Source: Phytophthora hibernalis (lineage: Eukaryota; Oomycota; Peronosporomycetes; Peronosporales; Peronosporaceae). From it: DNA of 64,000 nt. Both the position numbers and the translations under genes were made by a program. Below are positions 10,652 through 22,161 of the stretch, piece by piece. The stretch is taken from assembly GCA_012656075.1 (NCBI GenBank), contig JAAKBF010000337.1, forward strand, positions 1 to 64,000, given 5' to 3'. The notes under the pieces were generated by a model that ran no database searches, was not told where the DNA came from, and saw nothing but the letters and a program-made list of their open reading frames with translations. How positions within the stretch are numbered: the stretch's first letter is position 1; each line of letters opens with the position of its first letter.

Positions 10652-11796
10652 TACATGTACAGAGAACCCTGGCCAACTTAATACCTCTGTTGTCTAATAT
10701 CCTGGTGTATTTAATTATCGATCCACCGACTCGGTAGTCAGGCTTATCTATGGGGCTTAATTAATACTTGTCAAACTTCAAACTTAATGCTCAATGGGGA
10801 TTTTTCAATACATTTGTTAATGAAAAGTATACACTATCATACTTGTTCAGCGCCAAATATTACATACTAAAAGGCTTTGGGTTGATGTCTGCGCCAACGC
10901 CGCTTCCAGCTCCTCACGTGGCTTTTTCCGCAGCCGCTCTTGCAACGTCCGAAGACCTGATAAAACCTTCGTTTCAACATCGGGGTGTACTGTACATCGT
11001 GCCAACAGGACTTATCCACCGTTTTGCTGATTCGATGGTCAACACCGACCATAAACGCTCCTTGTGATGTTGTCACTCTTCCTCCATGTCCACACTATGT
11101 CGCCCACGTATCCAGAACCCTCCCGATCTTGGCCGCCACCTTCTCATTGCCATACACGACCAGTCGATAGGGCATAAAGCGGCCTTCGTCGATGAAGAAC
11201 GCCAGCTGCTCGCCAAAAACGGGGTGCACTAGTGGTCCAAGCTTCTTCACGCACTGATTCGGCTGCTCCAGCTCCACCCAGGATAGTCCTTGACGTGGCA
11301 CAAAGTCTTCTTCGTTTCCAGGTCGCGCACGAGCCGCGTAAGAACGTATACTTCCTGGAAGTACGTTAAGTTACCGGTATATTGGTAGGGTGCTAATATC
11401 TAATACTTGAAGTATTTCAACGGGTATGACTACCATTGGTAGTCGCACCCGCCTCCTCACGTTCAACTCATGCTGGAGTCGCCGATGCCGAACTGCCGCT
11501 TAAACGCCGATATGATTCCAGCGTCGGGCAGTTGCAAACGAGAGATGTAGTTGGGCGGTAGTTAAATAACAATTACGGCTTGAGCTGCAGGTTTTCCAGG
11601 ACAATGTTGCGTAGGAGGGCAATATTGCACCGTTGTTGATGCACGTCAAGCTCGCACAGCCACTCCTGAAACAACACACCAGTCATCCATGCCTTCTTAC
11701 AAACCCAGAGATCAACACCGGTCTTCTGGTTGTGGTGCTCCCTCTACTATCTAATAGCCCTGTTATACTTAATAGCAAGTGCGTCCATGGGTGGTA
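10652..11796. mobile_element. Rearranged copy of the pogo-related repeat
   Basis: Three blocks match the element at 3866-6023. 10652-10865 is direct to 3957-4170. 10866-11012 is inverted to 5830-5976. 11371-11790 is inverted to about 4175-4592. The inverted unit resumes after the piggyBac insertion at 15490-15512 with the complement of TGTACAGAGAACCCTGGCC. Between blocks, a minus-strand frame (11301-11095, containing GLSWVELEQPNQCVKKLGPL) is coding-like but unrecognised. The order shows inversion and deletion before the piggyBac arrived. Confidence 0.7.
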
Positions 11797-11827
11797 TTAA
11801 CCCTTTAGCTACCAGACCAGTTATAGG

Positions 11828-12434
11828 TAGAGTTATAAATAGTAAAATACTTAAATAGCGTTAAATATATTTCTAGTCCTAAAAACGTTAAATACGCGTT
11901 AAATATTTCCGGACGATCGGTTACTTCTGTAATTATGAGCTTCTTCAATTAGAACTGCTCGGACCAGACCTCCAAGCGGTCACTTCAAGCAAGACAAGAG
12001 GACTCTTCTGAGAGGAGGCCATGAACACGCAACACGTTTACCGTGCAGCGTTGTCCGCGCTCACTATCTCCATAGCCTTCATCTGCCTGCTTTCTGCGTG
12101 CCGCATCATTCGCATCTTGATTAGCATTAAGGGCTGATATCTCCTCCGACTGAAACGCATTCGCCTTTAACTTGAACTGCACCGTGACCTGCGGCTAGCC
12201 ACTATAGTTCTTGACCTTCAAGAGCAGCGGTCCGCACAAGAACTTAGGCTGCTGCAGCAGAGTGGCGGCGAACTCTTTCTTGCGTATCATTGTAAATTCG
12301 AAAAAGTCCGACTTTATTGATTGCACCATTTCAGCTCATTTGCCCGAATATTTAACGGTATTTAACAGCTAGAAATCTGCATTTAACTGTGAGAAACGCT
12401 ATTTTTGTATTTAACCAGGTATTTTACAACTCTA
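11828..12434. mobile_element. hAT-type MITE nested in the piggyBac element
   Basis: The 8-bp direct repeat GTTATAGG lies at 11820-11827 and at 12435-12442. Between them the element begins TAGAGTTATAAATAGTAAAA and ends with the complement of TAGAGTTGTAAAATACC. Ends of the form TAGAG and 8-bp duplications fit the hAT superfamily. TTAAATA motifs repeat near both ends, as subterminal transposase-binding motifs often do. A 65-codon minus-strand frame inside (12182-11985) is unrecognised. Confidence 0.7.
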
Positions 12435-12655
12435 GTTATAGGTCCATGTGGACCTGTAAGAGTGCATCAGTGATAGTTTTTATTGGCTGAAAATAAGTGT
12501 GTACATAGGCAAAGGCAGCTTGGGACTCATTAGAGGTCCATACAGACCTCTTCCAGGCACTTAGTCGCGTGCCAAATCGTGTTCGTAACTGCGATATTTG
12601 CGCAAAACAGGTTTCAGCTCTCCCCGTCCACACTTATCGCCGTGCAACCGAGACG

Positions 12656-15066
12656 ATGGCTAGTTGGAAGACGTTGGAGGCGCACCACGAGTACCTACTT
12701 GAAGACATTGCGGTAGATGACCTAGTCGAGGACTGGGAGAGGCTCGTCGGTGATGGTGACGGCGTGCAGGGGGTGTCGGTGGAACGTGGTCTACTGGAGA
12801 CGACGCAGAGGTGATAGAAGCTGATGATGATGTCGAAGGACGCGAAGGAGGTGTTATACAGGGCAGAGGCGACGTGGAACAGCATGCAGCTGGTGCCGCG
12901 ATCGTTGTTGGCGACTGTAGACAATTCGGAGCCGGAGACGATGGCTCTGGCAATAGCGGAAGTCGGAGTTGTGACGCCGAGGTGGAGATCACCGCCAGTG
13001 GTACCCAGCGCTGCAGCGAGAGCGAGCCGCTATGCTCCATACATCGACCATCCAGTGATAGCGTATTGCAGGCAGACATGGGTACACTTGTGCACAATGT
13101 TGGTAGAGACGTCCCACCCAGAGCTGCCGTCATTAACAAAACACCAAGCACGATGGGGAAGGAGTACATGGAGTCGCTGAATGAGCAGAGTGGACTACAT
13201 GTTGTGGCGGAGCAGCAGGTTGCTAAAGCCTACCGCGACAATGGAGAACATGGTTTGTTTTCATTTTTTTACTGCATCCTTCCGTCGCAATATACTTTCG
13301 TGGACGTCTGCATAGATGGTAACTCGTGGACAAGATGCGCCTACTGAGAGCGAGTTTGATGCCTATTTGGGATTGGAGATTGCGATGAGAATCTGGGTAC
13401 TGAGCGATAAACCTGAGTATTGGTCGGAAAAGCGTTTCCTCGGGCAGAGTGCATTCCCAGAGACAATGCCGAGAACCAGATTTCAACATATTCGAGCGGC
13501 ACTGAGGTTCCATGCCAACTGCGACACATCAATTGATAAGATTCGCGACCCGCAGTGGCACAGCAGAACGATACTCAAGCATTTTCAGCAGCGCTTTGCA
13601 GCATTTGCCACGCCAACAGGAGTAAGCACCATTGACGAGATGACTGTACCAACCAAAGCGCGGTCGAAAGCCCGTACTTACATGCCCTCAAAGCCAGGCA
13701 AGTACGGCGTTCGATTTTACGCAGTGGTAGGATGGGATTCGCTTTACGTGCATTCACTCTGGGACAACGCATCGGGAAACACGTTGCCAACGACACCAGC
13801 TCAGCGTTATACCGAACTGTTTCCAGTGCTGCGAACATGTCTGCACAATACATTGGCACGGCCAGAGATAGAAATCAGTAGGAAATCTGCCACAGCACTC
13901 TGGATTAGTATGGTGGGGCACCAGTCGAAGGTTCTACGCTCTCCAAGTGGCTATTGACTCACGGTTTCAGATATTTTTACACACGGCACACTTTTGCAAA
14001 TGCAATTCGTGCATTCACTGATAATGAGATGCATACTATCGGTACAGTGCGCATTAACTTGGTTGATAAGTGAAACAAGCCGGCTGTGGAGGCGTCAGTG
14101 GAGCGAGTGGCTGAGAACGAGCGTGGTAGCAGGGAGTTGGTCGCTGCAGTTGACGTTGAAGCTGGCTGGAAGAAGAAAGAGGCTGATCATCAAAAAGCTC
14201 AGAAGCGTTTGCCGAAAGCATTGCAGACTGAGTATGTGCCGGAATTGGTACTTGCTCAAAAAGCTGGCTACATTATTTTTAAGGATAGAAAGGTGGTCAT
14301 CTTTTATTCTAACGATCTGAGAGCAACTCCGTCAGCTCGAACGCTTCACGGCTCATCGCAAGAGGCTTTTGAATGCTGCCGCGGACTCTATCCAATTGAA
14401 CGCTGGACAGACGACCGTGTTTTGCATCGCAAAATATTCATGGTGCCGACCGTGATTGCAGTCTACAACCGCTTCATGAACGGTGTTGATCGCGTTGATC
14501 AACTGTGATCAACAAACCCATCACACCGTCGTGAGAAGCGTTTGGATATGACAATGTTTACATGGTTGATCGATTTGGCAATCAATAACGCTTTCGCGTT
14601 ACTGAAAAAGAGTACGGCGTCGCCGCTTGCACTTCATGAATTCAAACGACCTATTGCGGACGTGTTGACAAGCAATGAAAAGGGTGTTAGGCGGCGAAAA
14701 TTACGGCGTGAAAAGTCGCGGAAGCTAGAAGCACTGGATGATGTGGTTGGTGCCGATAACTCTTTCCACATCATTACTCCTAACGATACGGCAAATAGCA
14801 ATGGAAAACTGACTTGCTATCTGTGCAGTATTCGGGGAATCAGCAAGAAGGCTAAGTACGGGTGCACCCAGTGTGAGAGGGGCTTTCACGTGGAGTGTTT
14901 CAGCGCATTCCACTACCAAGACGTTTTCAAAGTACGATCTACATCTATCCGCGATGCCCTGGAAGCTGTGTGCCGATCGTTGACGCAGGACCCTGTTGCA
15001 TTTACACGCAAGCGTGTCAATAGATCGATCATTAAATTAGCTGACCTGAAACTGCCTGAAGCATGA
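12656..15066 (+). pseudogene. piggyBac transposase, broken in several places
   Basis: Pieces in order are: an acidic N-terminal region (12656-13300), the core of a DDE_Tnp_1_7 transposase (13316-13957), a middle piece (14086-14508) and the C-terminal part (14542-15066). The first catalytic Asp is in GVSTIDEMTVPTKARSK, followed by YMPSKPGKYGV. The second Asp region lies across the frame change near 13900. The third is in NRFMNGVDRVDQL, immediately followed by a TGA. The C-terminal cysteine-rich zinc finger is visible as CYLC, CTQC and HVEC (about 14815-14900). Breaks near 13310, 13900, 14080 and 14505 preclude activity. Confidence 0.8.
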
Positions 15067-15841
15067 TAATGTAGCTATCTCTGACCTGGTAGGTATCCGG
15101 CCAGTTGTCTTGAAGCCCTCGTTTCACGCACTCAGGCATGTTTCCGCTCATACTCCCCGTTTTCATGTAGATATACTTGTGGCGAAGGATAGCACGGACA
15201 GCTTGGTTTTTCCGTCGTTTCCACGAGCACGAGCTCATAAGACGAGCCGCAGTCTCACGCAACTCTCCACCGTAGATCTCCCAGTCGCACTCCGATGACC
15301 CACACCATCCACAGATATCCTTGTCGTCCATGCTGGTCTTGATATAAACAACAGGAGGGGTCACGATAGCGAGGGTAAAGTTTTGAGAGGTTATGGGGTA
15401 AAATGTGATTGGTAGATTTTCTGTCGTTCTTTGATTTGATTTGCGGTGCATTGAACCTCAAAGAAATGGATCGGTAGTTAAAGGGTTAAGTTGGCCAGGG
15501 TTCTCTGTACATGTATTAAAAACATGTACCAGCACAGTGGGGCAAGTTTCCCGACACGTCCTCGCTGTTCGAAACTGGACAAGGTACACATGTCCAAACG
15601 ATGGGCAGACGCAAACGAATCGTGTGGATTGTACACATCGTGGCCATCCTACGCACCAAGAGATCAGATAACCAGGGACTCAATTTGGTCCAGTATTTCG
15701 CGGTGGGTCAGCAAGATACATGTGCCGTCGTGTGCACTACAGTGTGCAAAGTGCGTTGTCAGTCAGTTGTGATGCTTGTCACGCATTTTCGAAAACGGTA
15801 ACGACCTCCCAAGTCAACCAAGATCTTCCTCCGCTTTTATC

Positions 15842-17463
15842 ATGATTGCCCCGTTCACGCTTTCTGCCCTCGCTGGGGTACTACTAACCGCCCAGGGCGT
15901 CTTTGGTGAATGCAGCAACTGGTCGAGCCGCTTCCAGACCAACCTCGAGGGTGTCTGTGTCTGCACCGATACGCAGTGCGACACGGTTTCCAACGACTAC
16001 TCGAGCCTCATCCCCGGACAAGTGGGCGTCTACACCTCGTCGAAGGCCGGTGACCGCTTCGCGTACAAGGCCGTGAACGTTGACGCGACGGCTGTGAGCA
16101 ACCCCACGTACTCCATTGATGTTTCGACGCAGTACCAGACCATGATCGGCTTTGGAGGATCTTTCACGGACTCAGCGGCTATCAGCATTTACAAGCTGTC
16201 GTCGACTCTGCAGCAAATGGTACTGGACCAGTACTATTCCGACAAGGGTCTCGAGTACTCGCTGGGTCGTGTCACCATCGGCTCGACCGATTTCTCCACC
16301 AGCATTTACTCGTACAACGACAATGAAGGCGATCTGGCCATGGAGCGCTTTTCGATTGACGTCGACAGGCAGTCAAGAAGATCGAGCTGATTCAACGCGC
16401 TTTGAAGGCTTCATCGCGTGGCACCAAGCTGTTCGCGTCGTCGTGGGCTCCTCCGGCGTGGATGACGACTCAGAATACTACCATCAACTGTGCACTCCAA
16501 GGAAACCCCGGTGAAGCCTACTGGCGCGCGCTGGCGCTCTACTACTCCCGATTCTTTGACGAGTACGCTGAGGAGGGTATCGATTTCTGGGCCATGACAG
16601 TGCAAAACGAACCGACCAAGTCGATCCTACAAACGTCCGAGTGGCAGTCGCTGCGTATGACGGCCGAGCAGCAGCGCGACTTTGTCAAGCTTGACCTGGG
16701 TCCTTTGATGGCTAAGAATCACCCGGACCTGAAGATCATTGCCGGAGATGACCAGAAGTCGGGCATTCTCGATGAGTTGGCCCCGTTCGAGGACGCCGAC
16801 GCTATGAAGTACATCAGCGGCCTAGGCGTGCACTGGTACCGCAACCTGGACTTCTTTTTCTTTAGCATCGGTGGTGACTTCGACAAGCTCTTGACCTTCC
16901 ACAATAAGTTCCCCGATGTGTTCATGCTCGCGACCGAGGCTTGTGAGGGATACCTTCCGAGTTGGTTGGGCACGGGCTCGGGTGTTTCGCTCACGGACGC
17001 GGACAAAAGCTGGTCTCGTGCAGAAAACTACGGCCACGACATCATTGAGGACATCAACAACTTCGTCGGGGGATGGACGGACTGGAACCTGGCACTGGAC
17101 ACGACCGGCGGCCCGAACTGGGCCAGCAACTACGTTGACGCGCCGATCCTCGTGGACGAAGTCAGCGGCACCGAATTCTACAAGCAGCCCATGTTCTACA
17201 TCATGGGCCACTTCTCCAAGTTCGTGCCGGCTGGCTCGCGCCGCATCGAGTTCCCCAAGACCAAGACGGTGAGTAACTTCCACCGCTGCGCCTTTGTCAC
17301 CCCCGACAACAATGTCGTAGTGCAATTCATGAACCGCGACAACTCAGCCGTCACGGTGACTGTGAAACAGACTGACGCGAAGACATTCACGCTGACGCTA
17401 CCCGCGCACTCGATGCAGACGGTAATCCTTCCTGCATCCGACGCCACTAAGATCCAGGTCTAA
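15842..17463 (+). CDS. Secreted GH30 glucosylceramidase-type enzyme with one frameshift
   Basis: The start at 15842 opens a signal peptide (MIAPFTLSALAGVLLTAQG). GH30_1 landmarks follow: IGFGGSFTDSAA, SSWAPPAWM, the acid/base Glu in TVQNEPTKS (about 16612) and the nucleophile Glu in LATEACEGY (about 16938). The C-terminal beta-rich domain ends at 17463. The first frame runs to 16390 and the second begins near 16370: a single missing base in AGGCAGTCAAG shifts the frame, and the protein sequence is otherwise continuous through it. Members of this family hydrolyse glucosylceramide or related beta-glucosides outside the cell. This is a recent pseudogene or a sequencing indel; the surrounding codons still look constrained. 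Confidence 0.85.
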
Positions 17464-17955
17464 GCTTAGCTTGACTTTGGAGATACCCATCAATGAAAGA
17501 ATTATGAACACTTGCAAGAAGAGTGCATGGACTCATAGCGGGGCACGTAGTTAATCGCCGCAAGCAAAAAAAATGTTTTAACGCCAACGTTGGTAAGGAA
17601 TACAAAGCAGAAGACTACTGTACTGAGTTCGAGAGAGCGGTGATAACCCATAGTCACAGTTACAGTATTGATCTATCCTACATGTACTTAGTTGATGACT
17701 GGATGCAGCTTCAACAACAGTTCAATTCCATCGGACAAACAATATCACAGACTCTGAAGGAAGATGCAGTCAAAGATGCTCGCAAAGCTGCACACTACGA
17801 ACACCGAGCATAACCCTTATCCAGATACCAGCATTGTAAAATCGCGAAGAATTGTGGTTGTATTACTTCTACCTCTTGCCCACAATATTAATACAAACCT
17901 ACCGTAACGTTACACCAAAACTAGCGTGGTGTATCATCTCCAAGGTTAAATCAAA
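17464..17955. other. No recognised gene
   Basis: A 96-codon plus-strand frame (17523-17813, hydrophilic, ending KDARKAAHYEHRA) has no recognised domain. It may be a relic of a mobile element. The stretch is the shared 3' flank of the convergent GH30 and NLP1 genes. Confidence 0.3.
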
Positions 17956-18691
17956 CTACCAGGGGTATGCTTTGTTAAGGCGGCCCGTAAAGATGTCGTC
18001 CTTAAAAGGCACTTTGTCCTTGTCCGAGAACCACACATTTCCGTCGAGGGCATCGCCGTTCAGCGTCTCGCGAGCCGCTACCGTCAACTGGTCCCAAGTG
18101 ATCAGGTCTTGATACTCTCCATCCTTCTTCGTGAGCTCCAGCGCCGCCTTGCTTCCAAGTAGACTGAAGTGGGAGTCTAGCTTCACGCTCGACCCGTTTA
18201 GGTACTTCAGCATCGGAGGAGTTGCCTTGTCGTGACCAACACCAGCGGACATCGACACGCCGAGGATGGTCGAGTTGTCAGCCGAAGGGCTGTCCGTCCA
18301 CACGATAGCGTACTCCCAGTAGTGGCGGTGGCCGGTCACGCCGTATCGGCCCTTAGGGAAGTACCAAGCGAACATGATGGCCCACTTGTCGTGGTACCAG
18401 TCCGAGCGCGAGTATACCTGCGAGCCCAAAGAGAGCCCTTACAGTCGCCGTCATTGGCGCCGGACCACTCCAGACCGCCGCTAGCAAAACCATTGGCCTG
18501 AACGGCAGGGTACGGGTGGCAACCGTAGGAGATGTGGAGCTGGGGCTTGTACTTGACTGCAGACTTCTGTGAGTCGGTGATGGGGTAGGCTGAGCGAACG
18601 GTTGCACCAAGTCGTGGTTGACCCTGACGACTTCAGCGTTGATAGCGGCGATCGAAGCGACGGTGGTAAGAAGGAAAGCGCGAATGTTCAT
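17956..18691 (-). pseudogene. NLP (necrosis-inducing NPP1-type) gene, copy 1, two frameshifts
   Basis: The start at 18691 opens a signal peptide (MNIRAFLLTTVASIAAINA), followed by the family's PFAQP segment. The frame then changes near 18590 and again near 18430, and continues as the C-terminal two thirds to 17956. The central heptapeptide reads GHRHYWE, with Tyr at the fifth position where the family has Asp. That acidic residue helps hold the metal ion needed for membrane damage, so a cytolytic role is unlikely even apart from the breaks. NLPs are secreted proteins that bind plant sphingolipids. The frameshifts may be real decay or assembly errors; the flanking coding is well conserved with copies 2 and 3. 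Confidence 0.85.
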
Positions 18692-18743
18692 CGTTGCACG
18701 GGAGACTTGGAGTGTGAGACCGAAGCGATGCGCTGGAAGTGGT

Positions 18744-18759
18744 TGATAGAGAAATGAGA
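18744..18759 (-). promoter_or_regulatory. Initiator-like core promoter of NLP copy 1
   Basis: The minus strand reads TCTCATTTCTCTATCA, 12 of 16 matches to the oomycete core promoter consensus, about 53 bp before the start codon. Confidence 0.5.
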
Positions 18760-18969
18760 TGGAGGACAACGAGCATCGTGCGCTGTTTTCGTTGACATGG
18801 ATCTCTGAATCAGAGACAGAGTCGGAGAGATCATCACTCACGCCGTAACATGATCGATGGAGGGAATCCGGTGTGAGCAATGCACGATCAGATAAAAACT
18901 ACCAGTGTCACCGTCTCAAATGTACTTTGTGAAGTGTCTGCTCAAGACATGGATCTGATCGGTTATGGC

Positions 18970-19370
18970 CAGGGATGTTAAGCTTTCTTTAATCAAGTTT
19001 CTTTTATCTTCTTATAATACAAAAGAAGATCGGTCAGAATCGGTGAGCGTCTTCTTTTTCTTCTTTTAATCATACTAGGTCACTATTTTATGACTTTGCT
19101 AAGAATCATATATTTTGAAAGAGTTCACCCTTATTAATAAACAACACTGGGGTGGAGCGATCTTCGCTGCTGTATTTGATCAGAAGGGATCTGTTTTCAA
19201 AGTCAAGACGAGTATTTTGAACTAGATACTGGCAATCGAATGGAGCTGACAGAGTACATGGAGCTGACAGAGTACTGGCAGATCCATGTTTCATTAAAAG
19301 AAGACCGCTTGATTTCTTCTTTTATCTTCTTTTAATCAAAAGAAGATTTGGCTTTCTTTTATCATCCCTG
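18970..19370. mobile_element. hAT-type MITE with perfect 8-bp target duplication
   Basis: GTTATGGC occurs at 18962-18969 and at 19371-19378. The element begins CAGGGATGTTAAGCTTTC and ends with the complement of CAGGGATGATAAAAGAAAG. CAGGG ends with 8-bp duplications are characteristic of hAT. The motif AAAAGAAGAT and its complement recur near both ends as subterminal repeats. It has no coding capacity and lies about 280 bp upstream of the NLP copy 1 start. Confidence 0.85.
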
Positions 19371-19392
19371 GTTATGGCAGACCGTCTAAAAT

Positions 19393-19426
19393 CCGGCGTT
19401 TGGCCCGGCCATAACCCAAACGCCGG
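19393..19426. repeat. GC-rich inverted repeat
   Basis: CCGGCGTTTGG and CCAAACGCCGG form an 11-bp perfect stem with a 12-nt loop. The loop contains GGCCATAACC, the complement of the hAT insertion-site sequence 40 bp to the left. Confidence 0.6.
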
Positions 19427-19633
19427 TTTAAAGAAGGGAGTGCTTATTTTAATCTCGATCAATGTACCTAATAATTTTAAAAATACCACGTATTGTCGAC
19501 TTCTGTGATTTTGCGCTCTCAACTCGTCGTCTAAATCGTCTGTGCACCGTAAGTAACTCACTGTGCAAAAAGACAAATCATCCTCTCGCACAACGAGGCG
19601 CAGTCGCGAATTCTCAGCAGACACGAGAGCAAG

Positions 19634-20484
19634 ATGGAGTCCGCTCGTATGGAGCTTCCCTGTGAATGTGATGCAGAGGTGACCATAAAGATAGGAGAGC
19701 CCCTTACGGATCGCAGAGCCGTACATGGGGCACGTCATTCTGTGTCGTTTCTGATTGATGAGGGTTATGCAGTACTGAAGGAGAAGCTGAAGCTCTTGTT
19801 GGCGAACGACTCAGCGGTTAGTTGGCCGGACGATGTCTACATCAAAGCCACTGTAAACGCAAGACAATGCGACTAAAACAACTATCTGTTGAAGCGGACG
19901 CATTCACGTAATTCTCAAGAAGTTGTGAGGCAAACGCAAAAGCCAAAACCAGAGGGTAGCGTTGTTCATGTACATCAGCAGAGAAAAAATCCAACCCCTT
20001 CACCGCGCTACAGCAGCTCGGATGGCGCAGGCCTCACCAAATATAGCTGAGGGCCTGCGCACGGAAAATAGAGAGTCGCCGGATCCAGCATCGTTGGAGT
20101 ACTGGTCAACCGTACAAGCCAGACAGCCTGATGGAGCTCCAATCGCTCAGCCCGATAACGAGACTTTCCGCCAGCTCAATGACATTGATGCCCGTCCTCA
20201 TCAGCACCAACAAGAAATACCAACTGCATTTGAAAGAGGAAATAGCGAGCCTCGTTGTATCTCAACGGTGTGTCGGTGCCCATCGACATCGACATTCAAG
20301 AGGTTTGGATGGATCGGGGTTCCTGGATATGATCTACGACCTCCCTACCGAGAACGGACCGTATTGATCACTGATGTTTCATGATGCAGCTGATGTAGAC
20401 CACGAAGAAGAAGATGAAGGTGACGAAGATGCCGAATGCGCAGATTCTGATGAAAATGATGAGGGTAAATGTGCACGTGTTTAG
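19634..20484 (+). pseudogene. Unknown transposon-associated protein, broken
   Basis: The first frame (19634-19876) begins MESARMELPCECDAEVTIKI and contains a block rich in charged residues (SFLIDEGYAVLKEKLKLLL). Coding-like sequence continues in other frames to an acidic tail rich in Glu and Asp (about 20395-20484). It is not recognised as a named family. Its stop overlaps the stop of the convergent DDE transposase relic, which suggests the two genes belonged to one element. The start is chosen as the first ATG of the conserved-looking block. Function unknown. Confidence 0.4.
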
Positions 20485-21460
20485 TCATTACTAGCTCTGT
20501 CGACGAAAACATGCTTAACTAGATCTGATGAATATCCACACTTTCTATAAAGATTGTTTCCAACTGAATCATTTGTTCGAGGACAATCACGTAGTGCCAC
20601 CTCCAAAACAGATTCAGGATTAGCTCGAAATGACATGGTCGTGTGATTGATTATCCATCGCTTGAGAGAAAGATCCTCTATTGAGTTCAATTGGGGGAAA
20701 TAAGGATGGAGGAAGAACAGTAGCGCACCCGTCGAGTGCACTAAATATTCGAGCTCGCGATACAAGTGTATCTTTCCGTTATCGATCACCACCATGCTTC
20801 TGGGAAGGGGCCACGGGTTTAACAACAGACCAATCTTTTCCGTAAACGTTTTGTGAAATTATCTGCGCGTGAAAGTTCCTCTCGTCATCTTCCAAGCGAA
20901 AAATCCAGAAGTGTCCATGGCAGCAAGGACTGAGACGCGCTCGCCTCTCTTAAACGGAAGGTTCACCACAGCAGAAGTTCCTCTTAGTGACCACGCATAG
21001 TGCCGCATACAGTCACATCCTGATTTCGCAGTCTCGTCTAAAAATACGAACTGCTCCGATCCAGAGTAGAACGGAAGCAACTTGTTGTAATAAACTGTTA
21101 TTTCAGCATGTGCAGCTTCCTTGGCACGCTTGCCGAGCACCCTACTCGTCAGGTGCAAGTCGAACCGCAAGGCACGGAAAATGGTAATTTCCGATGTATT
21201 CCGTAGGAGAGGGAATCGAACTCTTAGCGCAGTCCTTAGCTCGTCGATTTAGATGCACGGGTGAGACGCGGCGTACTCGCAAACGGACTGGCATACGTCG
21301 GGTTGCCATCGTGACGTGCGCTGCTGTCTGCTTTATCCTTCAACAGTTCCACTTCTTAGAAACCAGCCATTCCACCTCTCTACAGACCTCTTGGAAGCAC
21401 CGTGAATACTTGCAACGTGTGCCACTTCAACGGCGTAAACGTTACCGCTCTCCAGCGAAG
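20481..21460 (-). pseudogene. IS630/Tc1-like DDE transposase, broken
   Basis: Read from about 21460 to 20481. A helix-turn-helix remnant (GASKRSVERW, near 21410) precedes the DDE_3 core. The first catalytic Asp is in FVFLDETAKSG (near 21035), followed by RHYAWSLRGTSA and KRGERVSVLAAMDTSGFFAW. After a frame change near 20860 come the second Asp in SMVVIDNGKIH and the final acidic position in YFPQLNSIEDLSLKRW (near 20690). All three catalytic regions survive but in different frames, with stops in the N-terminal third. The family integrates at TA. Confidence 0.75.
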
Positions 21461-22161
21461 ATCACTTAACTTGGTCATGCTGGTCGGAGCCGACTTGTGC
21501 GGTTTCGAATAACGAATGGCGGTCGTCACATCCGCCATTCACCATATGCCCAAGACGAATCGTTCGTCTATCTCGCACGTCGTCTTCGAAGTCGCTAACC
21601 CTTCAAAAATGTTATTTCTTAAAGCCTAAGTCGTTCGACAGTGTCGTCAACTCGTCGAAATATAGATTGTCTCCGCCAATACGCATGAAAGGAACAATAC
21701 ATTGATCGAAATTCCGTACCGGTAACCAAGTCGTCATACTGTAAAGTAACGCATTGTGATTGGATGAAATTGGAGCGCTTTGGCAATCATCGTGTCTGTT
21801 CGGCAAGCCCTGCGGCATGCAATGGCAAAAAGCAATGGGTCAACTGTAAGTGCAGCAACCAACAAGAGGATATAATATATCATCTATATCTATATTCAAC
21901 CAACAAGAGTATATTCCTTGTAAAATTTTGAATTTCGAATTTGTTGCGGTTTATAAAATATTAATAGCTATTACAAGGAATATATTATATTACTTGTAAT
22001 ACGGTAGCTACTCACTTAATACTACAGAGCGTTCTGTACATTGCGGAGAGCCGTTTGAGCAAGATCTATGCGGCAAGACGGCATCCTCCTGTCTCGAGTA
22101 CAGCGACGAAGACGAGGTCATGGATACGACTTGATCATGGCCGACTCCTCTCAGGGGGAGG
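21461..22161. other. No gene recognised; AT-rich palindromic tract
   Basis: 21868-22000 is strongly AT-rich with repeated ATATATCATCTATAT-like words and the complementary pair AATATATTCCTTGTAA / TTACAAGGAATATATT, able to fold. No coding signal was seen in the rest of the stretch before the gypsy LTR. Confidence 0.45.

Larger units (their letters stand above)
11797..15489 (+). mobile_element. piggyBac transposon flanked by TTAA
   Basis: TTAA at 11797-11800 and at 15486-15489 bracket ends that read CCCTTTAGCTACC (left) and the complement of CCCTTTAACTACC (right), a 13-bp terminal inverted repeat with one mismatch. TTAA duplication is diagnostic of the superfamily. The target, GGTATTAAGTTGGCC, is part of the pogo-related repeat, whose uninterrupted form is seen at about 3975. 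The element carries one transposase pseudogene and a nested hAT-type MITE in its 5' region. Confidence 0.85.

Noticed and set aside
16822..17325. 167-codon minus-strand frame
   Set aside because: Antisense shadow of the GH30 catalytic domain.
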